Shown: positions 42,104 through 50,602, numbered from the stretch's first letter. The stretch is DNA of 64,000 nt from an uncultured Mycoplasmatota bacterium (GCA_900554315.1 USGP01000003.1:1-64000); one strand, 5' to 3'. The notes: generated from the letters alone by a model not told the origin. Made by a program: numbers and translations.

Positions 42104-42895
42104 TTATACATGTTTATATATATCTTTAATAATATCTCTTATATCTTTGTGATATTCAAGTTTTACTTTTTTCTTCTTTATCGCTTTATAAGTAAATAAT
42201 ACACATTCTGGTAAAGCAAAACCATTTCTTTTTAAATAGTCTACTCTTTCATAGCCTTCTTCAGTTGGTGCTTCTAAAAATATTCTTTTGTTTTTTACAT
42301 ATAACATTTTATCAGTACATTGATAAAGAACATCTGAGTCCTGGGTTGCGATAATAATAATTTTATGAAATTGGTCTTTTAGTTTATTTAAAACCATTAT
42401 AATTCTTTTCTTGTTCTTGTTGTCTAATCCTCTAAATGGATCATCTAATATTATCATATCTGGATTTGATAAAAGGCTTATCGCAATCTGTACTTTTTTC
42501 TTTTCTGATGTTGATAAACTAGTTATATTTCTATCTAATAGACTACTATCTAAACCTACTATTTTTAACGAATCTTTTTCTTTTTTTTCTATGTTTTTTA
42601 TTTGAAGGTGATAATAGTTAATAATATAGTCCATATGTTCTTTTATGGTGTTTAAATAATTTATTTTCTGAAACTTTTTATCTACTTTGCTTATCTTCTT
42701 ATAATAATTCAGGTAATTTTCTTCTGTTACTTCTTCACCGTCTATTTGTATTTTTCCTTCGGGAAGTGTTTCTAATCTTAAAATATCTAATAATTCTTCA
42801 TAATCTGTACCTGTAATTCCAATTATTTCTTTACCAGATAATGTTGTAGAAAACTCCCAATCATTTTGTTTTATGTTTTCTAATATTATTTCCAT
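42104..42895 (-). CDS. Degenerate EcfA-type ATPase without a Walker A motif
   Basis: 263 aa, in the place of ecfA2. The P-loop position reads GITGTDYEE (26-34), so the GKS/T that binds ATP phosphates is gone. A signature-like LSTSE (127-131) remains, Walker B is IILDDP with Asp at the usual catalytic Glu, D-loop GLD is present, and the switch His is Gln (ATQDS). It overlaps the upstream ATPase gene by 10 bases. By itself it cannot bind ATP canonically; it may complete the other subunit's site in a heterodimer. Confidence 0.8.
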   Translation of the reverse strand: MEIILENIKQNDWEFSTTLSGKEIIGITGTDYEELLDILRLETLPEGKIQIDGEEVTEENYLNYYKKISKVDKKFQKINYLNTIKEHMDYIINYYHLQIKNIEKKEKDSLKIVGLDSSLLDRNITSLSTSEKKKVQIAISLLSNPDMIILDDPFRGLDNKNKKRIIMVLNKLKDQFHKIIIIATQDSDVLYQCTDKMLYVKNKRIFLEAPTEEGYERVDYLKRNGFALPECVLFTYKAIKKKKVKLEYHKDIRDIIKDIYKHV

Positions 42896-43683
42896 ATAGT
42901 ATCTACCATCCTGTCCATATCAAGTTCTACCTTATTTACTACATTATAATCTCTTAGTTTTACAGATAAATCTACCATGAATGGTAATTCTAGTCCTAAC
43001 TTATTTAATACATTATCTTTTTCAATAATCGTTAATGGTTCTCCTGCTAAGAGAATCTGTTTTTCTGCTATAATTAGTAAATAATCGCTTTCTAAGGCAA
43101 TATTTAGATCACTTGTAATCATAATAATTGCGATTTTAGTTTCTAGCTGAATTGTTCTAAGAAGATTAATCATTTCTTTTTTTTCTTTTGAGTCTAAGTC
43201 TTGGCATATATCATCTAAAAATAATATTTGGGGTGATCCTAACATTTTTTCGGCTAATAAAACTTTTATTTTAATAAAATCTGGTACTTCGTTGGGATTT
43301 TTCTTTTGATATTTTGTAAGCTTATATTTTTTCACAATTTCTTTATATGTTTCTTTTTGTTCTTCTTCTGTTTTTTTAAATAAGTGAATTGTATAGTTAA
43401 GTTCTTCTTCTATTGTTTTAAACAAAAATTGTGAATTATCTTGTGGAATAATAGTTCCAGTTATTTCTTTCCACAGATTCTGTGGATATTCTTCTATGTT
43501 CATTCCTAATAATTTTATAGACTCTTTGATCGGTATTTGACCACTTAATATTCTAATTAATGTTGTTTTTCCACAATTGTTAGCACCTGAGATTGTTATA
43601 AATTTTGATGGTTCTACTTGGAAGGAGATATTTTCAAATATATCTTGATAATTTAAGTTTGTAATTTCTAATAATTCTTTCAT
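42886..43683 (-). CDS. Degenerate EcfA-type ATPase with Walker A but no signature motif
   Basis: 265 aa, in the place of ecfA1. Walker A is intact (GANNCGKTT, 33-41). The LSGGQ region is NEVPDF (near 131-136), Walker B is LFLDDI with Asp for the catalytic Glu and Ile for the Pro, and the switch His is Ser (ITSDL). Pairs with the following gene, which has the opposite losses. No EcfT is encoded nearby. GGGAGGG precedes the ATG. Confidence 0.8.
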   Translation of the reverse strand: MKELLEITNLNYQDIFENISFQVEPSKFITISGANNCGKTTLIRILSGQIPIKESIKLLGMNIEEYPQNLWKEITGTIIPQDNSQFLFKTIEEELNYTIHLFKKTEEEQKETYKEIVKKYKLTKYQKKNPNEVPDFIKIKVLLAEKMLGSPQILFLDDICQDLDSKEKKEMINLLRTIQLETKIAIIMITSDLNIALESDYLLIIAEKQILLAGEPLTIIEKDNVLNKLGLELPFMVDLSVKLRDYNVVNKVELDMDRMVDTIWK

Positions 43684-43727
43684 ATCAACCCTCCCGTTTT
43701 CATGTTTTATTATATAATAACCGGTTT

Positions 43728-43757
43728 AAAAAAGCCAGTATATTATCTGGCTTTTTT
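43728..43757 (-). terminator. Terminator of the SDR gene
   Basis: AAAAAAGCCAG / CTGGCTTTTTT with an eight-base loop and T-run on the minus strand. Confidence 0.8.
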
Positions 43758-44495
43758 CTTTTGAATTTTGTAGGCACAACGTAGTAAAAACTTGTCTGAT
43801 AGAAATCTGCCAAAAAATTTAGCACATTTCATTGTAAATCCTGGTATAATTAGCATCTTCTTTTTAAACATTTGGTCTATTGCATATTTAGCAACAACTG
43901 TACTTTTCATAGGTTTTACGCCAAATTTAACGCCTGCTACATTATTAAAATTAGTATCTACTGGTCCTGGACAAAGAACAGAAATATGTACGTTTGATTT
44001 TTTCTTCTTTTGTTCATACCATAATGCTTCTGATAGTTGGTACACATATGATTTTGTAGCATAGTAAGTACTCATTAATGGTCCAGGCTGAAAAGCAGCA
44101 GAAGATGCAACATTTAGAATATAACCAGAATTTCTTTTTTCCATATCTTTTAAGAATGATTTCGTTAGTATATGTAGAGCTTTAATATTGGTGTCTATCA
44201 TATTTAATTCTCTTTGTAAGTCGGTCTGAGTAAATTCTCCAAATACTCCAAATCCAGCATTATTAATTAAAATATCTATATTTTCCTTTTTGGTTAATAC
44301 ATATAGTTCTTTTACTTTTTGTTCATTTGATAAATCGGCAACTATGATAGTTACTTTGGTTGGTAGGGCTTCCTGAATTTTTTCTAATTTTTCCCTATTT
44401 CTCGCTACTAAAATTAATTCACATTTTTTTGTTGCTAGATATCTAGCCATATCTAGGCCAATTCCTGACGATGCTCCTGTAATTAATGCTTTCAT
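43743..44495 (-). CDS. Short-chain dehydrogenase/reductase
   Basis: 250 aa classical SDR: cofactor motif TGASSGIG (6-13), NNAG (78-81), catalytic Ser131/132 and Y144-x3-K148, and CPGPVDTNF. R32-R34 after the second strand (VARNRE) favours NADP(H). The C-terminal FFGRFLSDKFLLRCAYKIQKKK is basic and hydrophobic, as in DltE/YqjQ-like membrane-associated SDRs. Substrate unknown. Placed between the ATPase pair and the decayed insertion sequence, so it is a local insertion into the ribosomal neighbourhood. Confidence 0.88.
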   Translation of the reverse strand: MKALITGASSGIGLDMARYLATKKCELILVARNREKLEKIQEALPTKVTIIVADLSNEQKVKELYVLTKKENIDILINNAGFGVFGEFTQTDLQRELNMIDTNIKALHILTKSFLKDMEKRNSGYILNVASSAAFQPGPLMSTYYATKSYVYQLSEALWYEQKKKKSNVHISVLCPGPVDTNFNNVAGVKFGVKPMKSTVVAKYAIDQMFKKKMLIIPGFTMKCAKFFGRFLSDKFLLRCAYKIQKKKAR

Positions 44496-44550
44496 ACCGA
44501 CACCTCAATTCCCTATTTATTTGTCAACTTTATTATATAATAAAACACAT

Positions 44551-44574
44551 AAAAAAAAAAGAATGTTGACATTC
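44551..44574 (-). terminator. Terminator downstream of the insertion-sequence remnant
   Basis: GAATGT / ACATTC around a two-base gap with ten T on the minus strand. Confidence 0.7.
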
Positions 44575-44666
44575 CTTTTACTATTTCTATTTTTTTCCTC
44601 GTATAAGAATCTGGAATATTCTCTAAATCAAATTCGCTTAACATGGATTCTAACTCATTTGTATGG

Positions 44667-44927
44667 CTAGTAGAGGATTGGGGTTTTATAATTTAATGCA
44701 TAACTAGGTCTTTCATAATTATAATAATTAATGTATAATTTTATTAAATTTATATCCGATTGTCGTGACAACATTTTTAATGTTGGATTATTTTGTCTGT
44801 ATTTCCATTTATAATAACCACTTCTACTCACAGACATATATTCACATAATAATTTTACAGAATACTCATTTTTATATTCATCTATTATTTTGTATTCTTC
44901 TCGAATGTAGTAACGAATTCCTTTTTT
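44667..44927 (-). pseudogene. IS3-family transposase OrfB, internally deleted
   Basis: Read in the -1 frame from the slippery site: KKGIRYYIREEYKIIDEYKN, then EYSVKLLCEYMSVSRSGYYK, the normal start of an IS3 OrfB. About 20 residues later it jumps to LIKLYINYYNYERPSYALNY, the normal end, then TAG. The roughly 180-residue rve/DDE core between them is missing, so no active transposase can be made. Confidence 0.85.
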
Positions 44928-45247
44928 GGACCAACTCCTTTCACTTCGTAACCTTTTTTTAATCGTGCTATTTCAATATCTTTCTTCATTAACTCTATCT
45001 CTAATTCTTCTTCTCTTGATTGAGGTTTTCTTAAATACAATCCCATATTTTTATGGTGTTTAGATGCTTTACCAGTATTTGATATTAAACCATCAAATCC
45101 TTTTTCTTCATAATTTTTTATCCAACGATAAATTTGTCTTCTAGAAATTTTAAATTCATCTGCTAATTTTGTGGCTGATTCACCATTTATATATCGTTTT
45201 ACAATTATTTCTTTTTCTTTTGGTGTTTTCATATTATTTCTCTTCAT
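44885..45247 (-). CDS. IS3/IS150-family transposase OrfA (helix-turn-helix)
   Basis: 120 aa, AAGGA site before ATG. Helix-turn-helix KLADEFKISRRQIYRWIKNY, then a coiled coil (REEELEIELMKKDIEIARLKKG) as in IS150/IS3 OrfA. Ends shortly after the A6G slippery site. Can probably still bind the element ends, but without OrfB catalysis. Confidence 0.85.
   Translation of the reverse strand: MKRNNMKTPKEKEIIVKRYINGESATKLADEFKISRRQIYRWIKNYEEKGFDGLISNTGKASKHHKNMGLYLRKPQSREEELEIELMKKDIEIARLKKGYEVKGVGPKKEFVTTFEKNTK
44921..44927 (-). promoter_or_regulatory. Programmed -1 frameshift site (A6G)
   Basis: AAAAAAG near the end of orfA, in the A-AAA-AAG register typical of IS150/IS3 elements. A -1 slip leads directly into the orfB frame (KKGIRYYIREEY). 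Confidence 0.8.
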
Positions 45248-45275
45248 AAAATATCCTTCATTTTATTTATAGTAA

Positions 45276-45317
45276 CAAAAAAATGTAGACTGTGTCTTTT
45301 TTAGACTGTCTACATTT
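45276..45317 (-). terminator. Terminator after rplQ, possibly from the insertion-sequence end
   Basis: Perfect 10-bp outer stem AAATGTAGAC (45281-45290) / GTCTACATTT (45308-45317), an inner AGTC-type pairing, and seven T on the minus strand. Ends the alpha operon; its words resemble IS3 terminal repeats. Confidence 0.65.
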
Positions 45318-45341
45318 ATTGTATTACTTCATTACTGTGTC

Positions 45342-45734
45342 TTATTTGTCTTCTTTTCCTGCCTTTTTAGCAGGTTTCTTTTCTTCAGGTTTAGCTTCAT
45401 CTACTAACTTTAAAATTACCATTAATGAGTTATCTCCGCGACGTTCTGATAATTTTAAAATTTGAGTGTATCCACCATTACGGTTTTCAAAACGTTTTGC
45501 TAAATCATGGAAGATTTTATCAACAACTTTTTTGTCATTGTGTAAGAATGCTAAAGCTTTACGACGAGAAACTAAATCACCTTTTTTACCATAAGTAATC
45601 ATTTTATCAACAAACTTACGAACTTCTTTTGCTCTAGTTTCTGTAGTAGTAATTGATTCGTTAACAACTACTTGTTTTGTTAAAGTAGCTAGCATACTTC
45701 TTCTATGTTTGTTATCTACACCTAATTTTCTCAT
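45342..45734 (-). CDS. rplQ: 50S ribosomal protein L17
   Basis: 130 aa. MRKLGVDNKHRRSMLATLTKQ start, FVDKMITYGKKGD and RNGGYTQILKLSERRGD are diagnostic. It ends in a Lys/Pro tail (EEKKPAKKAGKEDK). Last gene of the alpha operon, 20 bases after rpoA; a terminator follows. Confidence 0.97.
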   Translation of the reverse strand: MRKLGVDNKHRRSMLATLTKQVVVNESITTTETRAKEVRKFVDKMITYGKKGDLVSRRKALAFLHNDKKVVDKIFHDLAKRFENRNGGYTQILKLSERRGDNSLMVILKLVDEAKPEEKKPAKKAGKEDK

Positions 45735-45754
45735 AGTTATTTCCTCCTTATATT

Positions 45755-46705
45755 TTAGTCGTCATCACGTAAAACTAGACCCATATCTCTAATTTTGTCT
45801 AATACTTCTTTTAGAGATTTTTTACCTAGATTACGGATTTTCATCATGTCTGATTCACTCTTATTAACAAGATCTTGTAAAGTATGAATTCCAGCTCTCT
45901 TTAAGCAGTTATATGCTCTTACTGAGAAGTCTAAGTCTTCAATTGATGTCTCTAGAGCTTTTACTTTAGGATCTTCTGTCTTTTCAATCATCATTCCACT
46001 TACATCTGCAATTGATGATAAATCTGTTAAGATTTGGAAATGTTCAATTAAAATTCTTGAAGCTAAAGCAATTGCTTCTTCTGGCTTCATAGAACCATTT
46101 GTCCATACGTCTAAAATTAATTTATCATAACTTTCATCTTGTCCGACACGAGCGTTTGCAACTTCATATGATACTCTTTCAATAGGAGAATATAATGAGT
46201 CAATAGCTATAACTCCTGCTTTCTTAATATCATGGATTTTCTTGTTGTCTTCACTTCTTACATATCCACGACCATTTGAAACAGTCATTTCCATGTTTAG
46301 AGATGCTCCTTTTGATAAAGTAGCGATAACTTTATCTTTGTTAATAACTTCGATATCAGCATCGTGTTCAATATCTCCAGCAGTGATTTCTCCTTCTTTT
46401 GTTGTGTTAATACGAACAATCTTTTCTTCATTTGAATGGTTCTTGAATACTACACCTTTCAAATTTAAAATGATTGTTGTTACATCTTCATAAACACCTT
46501 CGATTGTTTGGAATTCATGAAGAACACCATCAATTTTAATACTGCTAATTGCACTTCCTGGAAGAGATGATAACATTACTCTTCTTAAAGCATTACCAAT
46601 TGTAGTACCAAAACCTCTTTCTAATGGTTCTAATTCAAATCTACCATAGAAATTGCTTTCTACAGAATCTGTTATTTTATAAATTGGTTTTTCAAATTGT
46701 AACAT
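45755..46705 (-). CDS. rpoA: RNA polymerase alpha subunit
   Basis: 316 aa. N-terminal dimerisation domain (FELEPLERGFGTTIGNALRR, LPGSAISSIKIDGV) and C-terminal UP-element-binding domain (SVRAYNCLKRAGIHTLQDLV, RNLGKKSLKEV). Slightly longer linker than average is not evident. In the usual place between rpsK and rplQ. Confidence 0.98.
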   Translation of the reverse strand: MLQFEKPIYKITDSVESNFYGRFELEPLERGFGTTIGNALRRVMLSSLPGSAISSIKIDGVLHEFQTIEGVYEDVTTIILNLKGVVFKNHSNEEKIVRINTTKEGEITAGDIEHDADIEVINKDKVIATLSKGASLNMEMTVSNGRGYVRSEDNKKIHDIKKAGVIAIDSLYSPIERVSYEVANARVGQDESYDKLILDVWTNGSMKPEEAIALASRILIEHFQILTDLSSIADVSGMMIEKTEDPKVKALETSIEDLDFSVRAYNCLKRAGIHTLQDLVNKSESDMMKIRNLGKKSLKEVLDKIRDMGLVLRDDD

Positions 46706-46729
46706 GAACTAACCTCCCTTATTCATTAA

Positions 46730-47113
46730 TTATACACGTGGACGTTTTGGTGGACGACATCCATTGTGTGGTATTGGTGTAACGTCAACAATTGTAGTTA
46801 CTTCTAATCCTGCAGTTTGAAGTGAACGAATTGCTGTTTCTCTACCTGGTCCTAAACCTTTTACACGTACTTCAACTTTACGCATACCCATGTCATATGC
46901 AGCTTTTCCAGCAGCTTCTGCAGCCATACCAGCAGCAAATGGAGTTGATTTTTTACTACCTTTGAATCCAATAGCTCCAGATGATGCCCAGCTAATTACG
47001 TTACCATCCTTATCTGTGATTGTTGTAATTGTATTATTGAATGTTGAATGAATATGAGCAATACCTTCAGGAACATTCTTTTTAACTTTTTTCTTTCTTG
47101 TTTTGTAAGCCAT
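46730..47113 (-). CDS. rpsK: 30S ribosomal protein S11
   Basis: 127 aa. GIAHIHSTFNNTITTITD, SSGAIGFKGSKKSTPFAA and the C-terminal PHNGCRPPKRPRV identify it. Forms the platform near the mRNA exit with S18 and S6. Between rpsM and rpoA. Confidence 0.98.
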   Translation of the reverse strand: MAYKTRKKKVKKNVPEGIAHIHSTFNNTITTITDKDGNVISWASSGAIGFKGSKKSTPFAAGMAAEAAGKAAYDMGMRKVEVRVKGLGPGRETAIRSLQTAGLEVTTIVDVTPIPHNGCRPPKRPRV

Positions 47114-47151
47114 CTAGTTTACCTCCTTTAAAATTTCTTTCATTAAGTTAA

Positions 47152-47520
47152 CTAAGCTTTTTTCTTGTTAGCTACTACTTTTCCTTTACCTTTACGAGTA
47201 CGTGCATTACGATTTGTTCTTTGTCCTCTTACAGGTAATCCTTTTTTATGGCGACTTCCTTGATATGAGTTAATTTCCATCTTAGTTTTGATGTTCATAT
47301 TTACTTCACGACGAAGATCACCTTCTGTTAAATGTTTGTTAATTTCATCACGAATTTTAACTAAATCTTCTTGAGATAAATCTTTTGTCTTTGTTGTTGG
47401 ATCAATTTTTGCAGCTTTTAAAATTTGTTTTGCTAAACTTTGTCCAATACCATAAATATAAGTTAATGAAATACAAATGTGTTTGTCGTTTGGAATATCT
47501 ACACCTTTAATACGTGCCAT
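47152..47520 (-). CDS. rpsM: 30S ribosomal protein S13
   Basis: 122 aa. MARIKGVDIPNDKHICISLT, YIYGIGQSLAK and SYQGSRHKKGLPVRGQRT are S13 landmarks. Head protein contacting the P-site tRNA and 50S. AGGAGGT-type site upstream. Confidence 0.98.
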   Translation of the reverse strand: MARIKGVDIPNDKHICISLTYIYGIGQSLAKQILKAAKIDPTTKTKDLSQEDLVKIRDEINKHLTEGDLRREVNMNIKTKMEINSYQGSRHKKGLPVRGQRTNRNARTRKGKGKVVANKKKA

Positions 47521-47539
47521 ATCTTACACCTCCTAAAAA

Positions 47540-47653
47540 TTATCCTTGTCTTTGTTTGTGTTTTGGATTTTCACAAATGATTCTAACTGTACCTTTACGT
47601 TTTACAACTTTGCATTTTTCGCAAATTGGTTTAACAGATGCTTTTACTTTCAT
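47540..47653 (-). CDS. rpmJ: 50S ribosomal protein L36
   Basis: 37 aa, too short for routine ORF lists: MKVKASVKPICEKCKVVKRK, then a C and H pair (IICENPKHKQRQG). The C-x2-C...C...H zinc set is intact, so this is the zinc-binding (C+) form. AGGAGGG precedes the ATG at 47653-47651. Between infA and rpsM as in Bacillus. Confidence 0.96.
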   Translation of the reverse strand: MKVKASVKPICEKCKVVKRKGTVRIICENPKHKQRQG

Positions 47654-47666
47654 ACTATCCCTCCTA

Positions 47667-47882
47667 TTATTTACGATAGGTTATACGCCCACGTGTTAAG
47701 TCATAAGGCGAAAGTTCTATCATTACGGTATCTCCTGCTAAGATACGAATATAGTTCATTCGTATTTTACCAGAAACGTGAGCTTCCACAATGTGTCCAT
47801 TTTCTAGTTGAACTTTGAATTTTCCACCTGGGATAATTTCAAGAACTTTACCTTCCATTTCAATTGTATCTTCTTTGGCCAT
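47667..47882 (-). CDS. infA: Translation initiation factor IF-1
   Basis: 71 aa, full length. OB fold: MAKEDTIEMEGKVLEIIPGG, the FKVQLENGHIVEAHVSGKIR strand pair and the conserved end ELSPYDLTRGRITYRK. Binds the A site during initiation. Four bases after map. Confidence 0.98.
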   Translation of the reverse strand: MAKEDTIEMEGKVLEIIPGGKFKVQLENGHIVEAHVSGKIRMNYIRILAGDTVMIELSPYDLTRGRITYRK

Positions 47883-47885
47883 CTT

Positions 47886-48635
47886 TTACCACTCTCCTGT
47901 TAAGATTTGATATCCATCTTTTGTTACTGCTACTGTATGTTCAAAATGTGCTGATAAGCTTCCGTCTACTGTATCAATAGTCCAATCATTGTCATGAACA
48001 AAGATTTTAGGACTACCCATTGTTAACATAGGCTCTACAGCAATTACCATACCTTCTCTTAGTCTTGGACCAGTATTTGGAATTCCATAATTTGGAACTT
48101 CAGGATCTTCATGTACAGAAGTTCCTACTCCATGACCACATAATTCTTTTACGACACCTAGGTTATGCTTATGGGCGTATTGTTCAATCGCATAACCAAT
48201 GTCTCCAATTCTATTTCCTGGTTTTACTTGTGCTAAACCAACGAATAGAGCCTCTTCTGTGTCTTTAAGTAACTGTTTTGTCTTTTCATCTACTTCTCCT
48301 ACTGTGTAAGTCCAAGCAGAATCCCCATGGTATCCTTTATAACAGGCACCAATATCAATAGAAATAATGTCTCCATTCTTTAATTTTCTATCGCTTGGAA
48401 ATCCATGAACTACTTCTGAATTGATACTTGTACATAGTGTAGATGGGAACCCTTCGTATCCTTTAAAAGAAGGAGTCGCATCTTTACTTCTAATGAAGTC
48501 TTCTGCTAATTTATCAAGTTCTTTTGTTGTGATTCCTTCTTTTACAAATGGTTTTAGATACTGATGAGTTTGATATACTATATTACCAGCGATCTTTAAT
48601 AATTCAATTTCTCTTTGACTTTTAATTGTTATCAT
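47886..48635 (-). CDS. map: Methionine aminopeptidase, type I
   Basis: 249 aa. Metal ligands sit in DIGACYKGYHGDSAWTY, GHGVGTSVHEDP, EPMLTMG and FEHTVAVT. Removes initiator Met from nascent proteins. Type I without N-terminal extension. Five bases after adk. Confidence 0.97.
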   Translation of the reverse strand: MITIKSQREIELLKIAGNIVYQTHQYLKPFVKEGITTKELDKLAEDFIRSKDATPSFKGYEGFPSTLCTSINSEVVHGFPSDRKLKNGDIISIDIGACYKGYHGDSAWTYTVGEVDEKTKQLLKDTEEALFVGLAQVKPGNRIGDIGYAIEQYAHKHNLGVVKELCGHGVGTSVHEDPEVPNYGIPNTGPRLREGMVIAVEPMLTMGSPKIFVHDNDWTIDTVDGSLSAHFEHTVAVTKDGYQILTGEW

Positions 48636-48640
48636 TAAAT

Positions 48641-49324
48641 TTATTCATCTCCATCATTTTTCGAGAAGCTAGAATTGCTGATAATCTTTTCTATCTCTCG
48701 AAAGACATTTTTAATCGTGTCATTACCGTTAACTTCTTTTAGAACACCTTGTTCTCTATAATGTTCTATAATAGGTTCGGTCTTTTCTTTATACATTTTA
48801 TATCTTGTTTGGAATGCTTCTAAGTTGTCATCGTTTCTTTGATATAATTTTCCACCACAAACGTCACATACTGATTCCACTTGTGGAGAACTGGATTTAT
48901 CATTGATGTTGTATACTGCATGGCAGTCCTCACATACTCTTCTACCAGTTATTCGTTTTTCTAATGTCTTTTCGTCGATTACAATTGAAATTACATTTCC
49001 TACTTCATATCCTAACTTTTTTAGGATGTTATCATATTCAACTGCTTGATCTAGACTTCTTGGAAATCCATCAATGATATATCCGTTTTTGCAATCATCT
49101 TGCTTTAGTCTTTCTTCAATTAGTTGATATGTAATTTCATCTTTTACTAATTTACCACTTGCTAATGTTTCATTTACATAATTTCCAATCTCACTATCTT
49201 CTTTTGCTATTTCTCTTAAGATGTCTCCTGTTGAGATATGTGGGATATGATATTTAGCAACTACAAGCTCTGCCTGTGTTCCTTTTCCAGCAGCAGGTGG
49301 TGCTATAAACATAATATTTTTCAT
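48641..49324 (-). CDS. adk: Adenylate kinase with zinc LID
   Basis: 227 aa. P-loop is APPAAGKGTQ (slightly unusual; GAPGAGKGTQ is common). NMP-binding DGFPRSLDQA, and the LID has four cysteines (C-x2-C...C-x2-C: CEDC, CDVC), the zinc form of Gram-positive bacteria. Converts ATP + AMP to 2 ADP. Two bases after secY. Confidence 0.97.
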   Translation of the reverse strand: MKNIMFIAPPAAGKGTQAELVVAKYHIPHISTGDILREIAKEDSEIGNYVNETLASGKLVKDEITYQLIEERLKQDDCKNGYIIDGFPRSLDQAVEYDNILKKLGYEVGNVISIVIDEKTLEKRITGRRVCEDCHAVYNINDKSSSPQVESVCDVCGGKLYQRNDDNLEAFQTRYKMYKEKTEPIIEHYREQGVLKEVNGNDTIKNVFREIEKIISNSSFSKNDGDE

Positions 49325-49326
49325 TT

Positions 49327-50601
49327 TTACCTTCTACTATATCCTCTCTTATAACTTCTGGTCAAGATACTTCCTTCCAATTGTTTATAAGTTTCAAGTG
49401 CAACACCTACAACGATTAATAATCCTGTACCACCGATTGATACACTTGTAGGTAAACTTGTTATTTGTGAAAATAGAATTGGTAATCCGGCAATTATTAC
49501 TAGGAATGTTGCTCCTAAAATAGTTAGCCTTGATAAAATCTTACTTAAATGTTTCTTTGTATCTTCTCCAGGTCTAATACCAGGTATATACCCTCCGTTT
49601 TCTTGTAGGTTCTTAGCAAATTCATCTGGCTTTACTTGTATGAATGTATAGAAGTAAGCAAAGAAGAAAATGAATATAACATATATTAAGAATCCTACTG
49701 GAGTTGTATATGTTAAATACTTTTGTACAACTAAAGTAAATGTATCATTTTTAATAACTTGTGCCAATATACCAGGAATTGCAAGTAAACTTGATGCAAA
49801 GATTACTGGAATAACTCCTGCTGTATTAATTTTAATTGGCATAAAACTTTGTGCTGATGCTCCATATGCACTTGTTGATTTGTTTGCATATTGGATTGGT
49901 ATTCTTCTTTCTGATTCCTGAACAAAAATCATTCCAATAACAATTGCAAAGTATACAATTACAAATAGAATAAATTTAATAATTCCTAATGTAATTACTT
50001 GTGCAGTTCCATCTAATGTTACAAGTCCGGTAAAGGCATCTATAAACATCTGTGGAAGAGTTGCGATGATACCAGCCATAATAATTAAGCTTGTACCATT
50101 TCCTAATCCCTTTTGAGATATTTGATCACCTAACCATAATAGGAATGCAGTACCTGCTGTTAGAACCGTTGCTATATATAAATATTCTAATACGTCACCG
50201 GTTCTTCCAATGAAGGCGAATGCAAATGCATATCCTTCAATGAAAGCAAATGCAATACCTAAGTATCTAGTAATTTGATTTAATTTTTGTCTTCCCGTTG
50301 CTCCTTGCTTTCTTAATTCAGAAAAGTATGGAACAATATCCATTTGTAATAACTGCATAATAATGGATGCAGTAATGTATGGCATTACACCTAAAGCGAA
50401 TATTGAGAAGTTTTGTAAAGCTCCACCACCAAGGGTGTTAACCAATTCTAGAAAACCTAAATTACTTGTTAAGTCTTGTGTTCCTGGAACTCGAATTGAA
50501 ATACCTAGTATGAAGATCAATAGTGCCCCAAGAGTAAAGTATAAACGATGACGTAAATCTTTGTTCGTTGAGGTAAATAATTGCTTCATAGTTTTGAACA
50601 T
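49327..50601 (-). CDS. secY: Protein translocase subunit SecY
   Basis: 424 aa, about ten membrane helices. Starts with MFKTMKQLFTSTNKDLRHRL; GIMPYITASIIMQLL-type segment (GVMPYITASIIMQLL), ESERRIPIQYANK and the C-terminal KQLEGSILTRSYKRGYSRR. Forms the export channel with SecE and SecG. One base after rplO. Confidence 0.98.
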   Translation of the reverse strand: MFKTMKQLFTSTNKDLRHRLYFTLGALLIFILGISIRVPGTQDLTSNLGFLELVNTLGGGALQNFSIFALGVMPYITASIIMQLLQMDIVPYFSELRKQGATGRQKLNQITRYLGIAFAFIEGYAFAFAFIGRTGDVLEYLYIATVLTAGTAFLLWLGDQISQKGLGNGTSLIIMAGIIATLPQMFIDAFTGLVTLDGTAQVITLGIIKFILFVIVYFAIVIGMIFVQESERRIPIQYANKSTSAYGASAQSFMPIKINTAGVIPVIFASSLLAIPGILAQVIKNDTFTLVVQKYLTYTTPVGFLIYVIFIFFFAYFYTFIQVKPDEFAKNLQENGGYIPGIRPGEDTKKHLSKILSRLTILGATFLVIIAGLPILFSQITSLPTSVSIGGTGLLIVVGVALETYKQLEGSILTRSYKRGYSRR

Positions 50602-50602
50602 A

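Larger units (their letters stand above)
44551..45317 (-). mobile_element. Decayed IS3/IS150-family insertion sequence
   Basis: Holds an intact-looking orfA, an A6G frameshift signal and an orfB with its catalytic core deleted. Outer limits are approximate: hairpins with the words AATGTTGACATT (44562-44573) and AATGTAGAC (45282-45290) lie at the two ends and may derive from its terminal repeats. About 90 bases between the orfB stop (44667) and 44575 hold an open frame (TSHTNELESMLSEFDLENIP...) of unknown origin and nothing else I can name. Confidence 0.75.

Noticed and set aside
44765..44962. 65-aa plus-strand open frame in the insertion-sequence remnant
   Set aside because: It is antisense to the OrfA/OrfB fragments, which explain the sequence with recognisable IS3 motifs.
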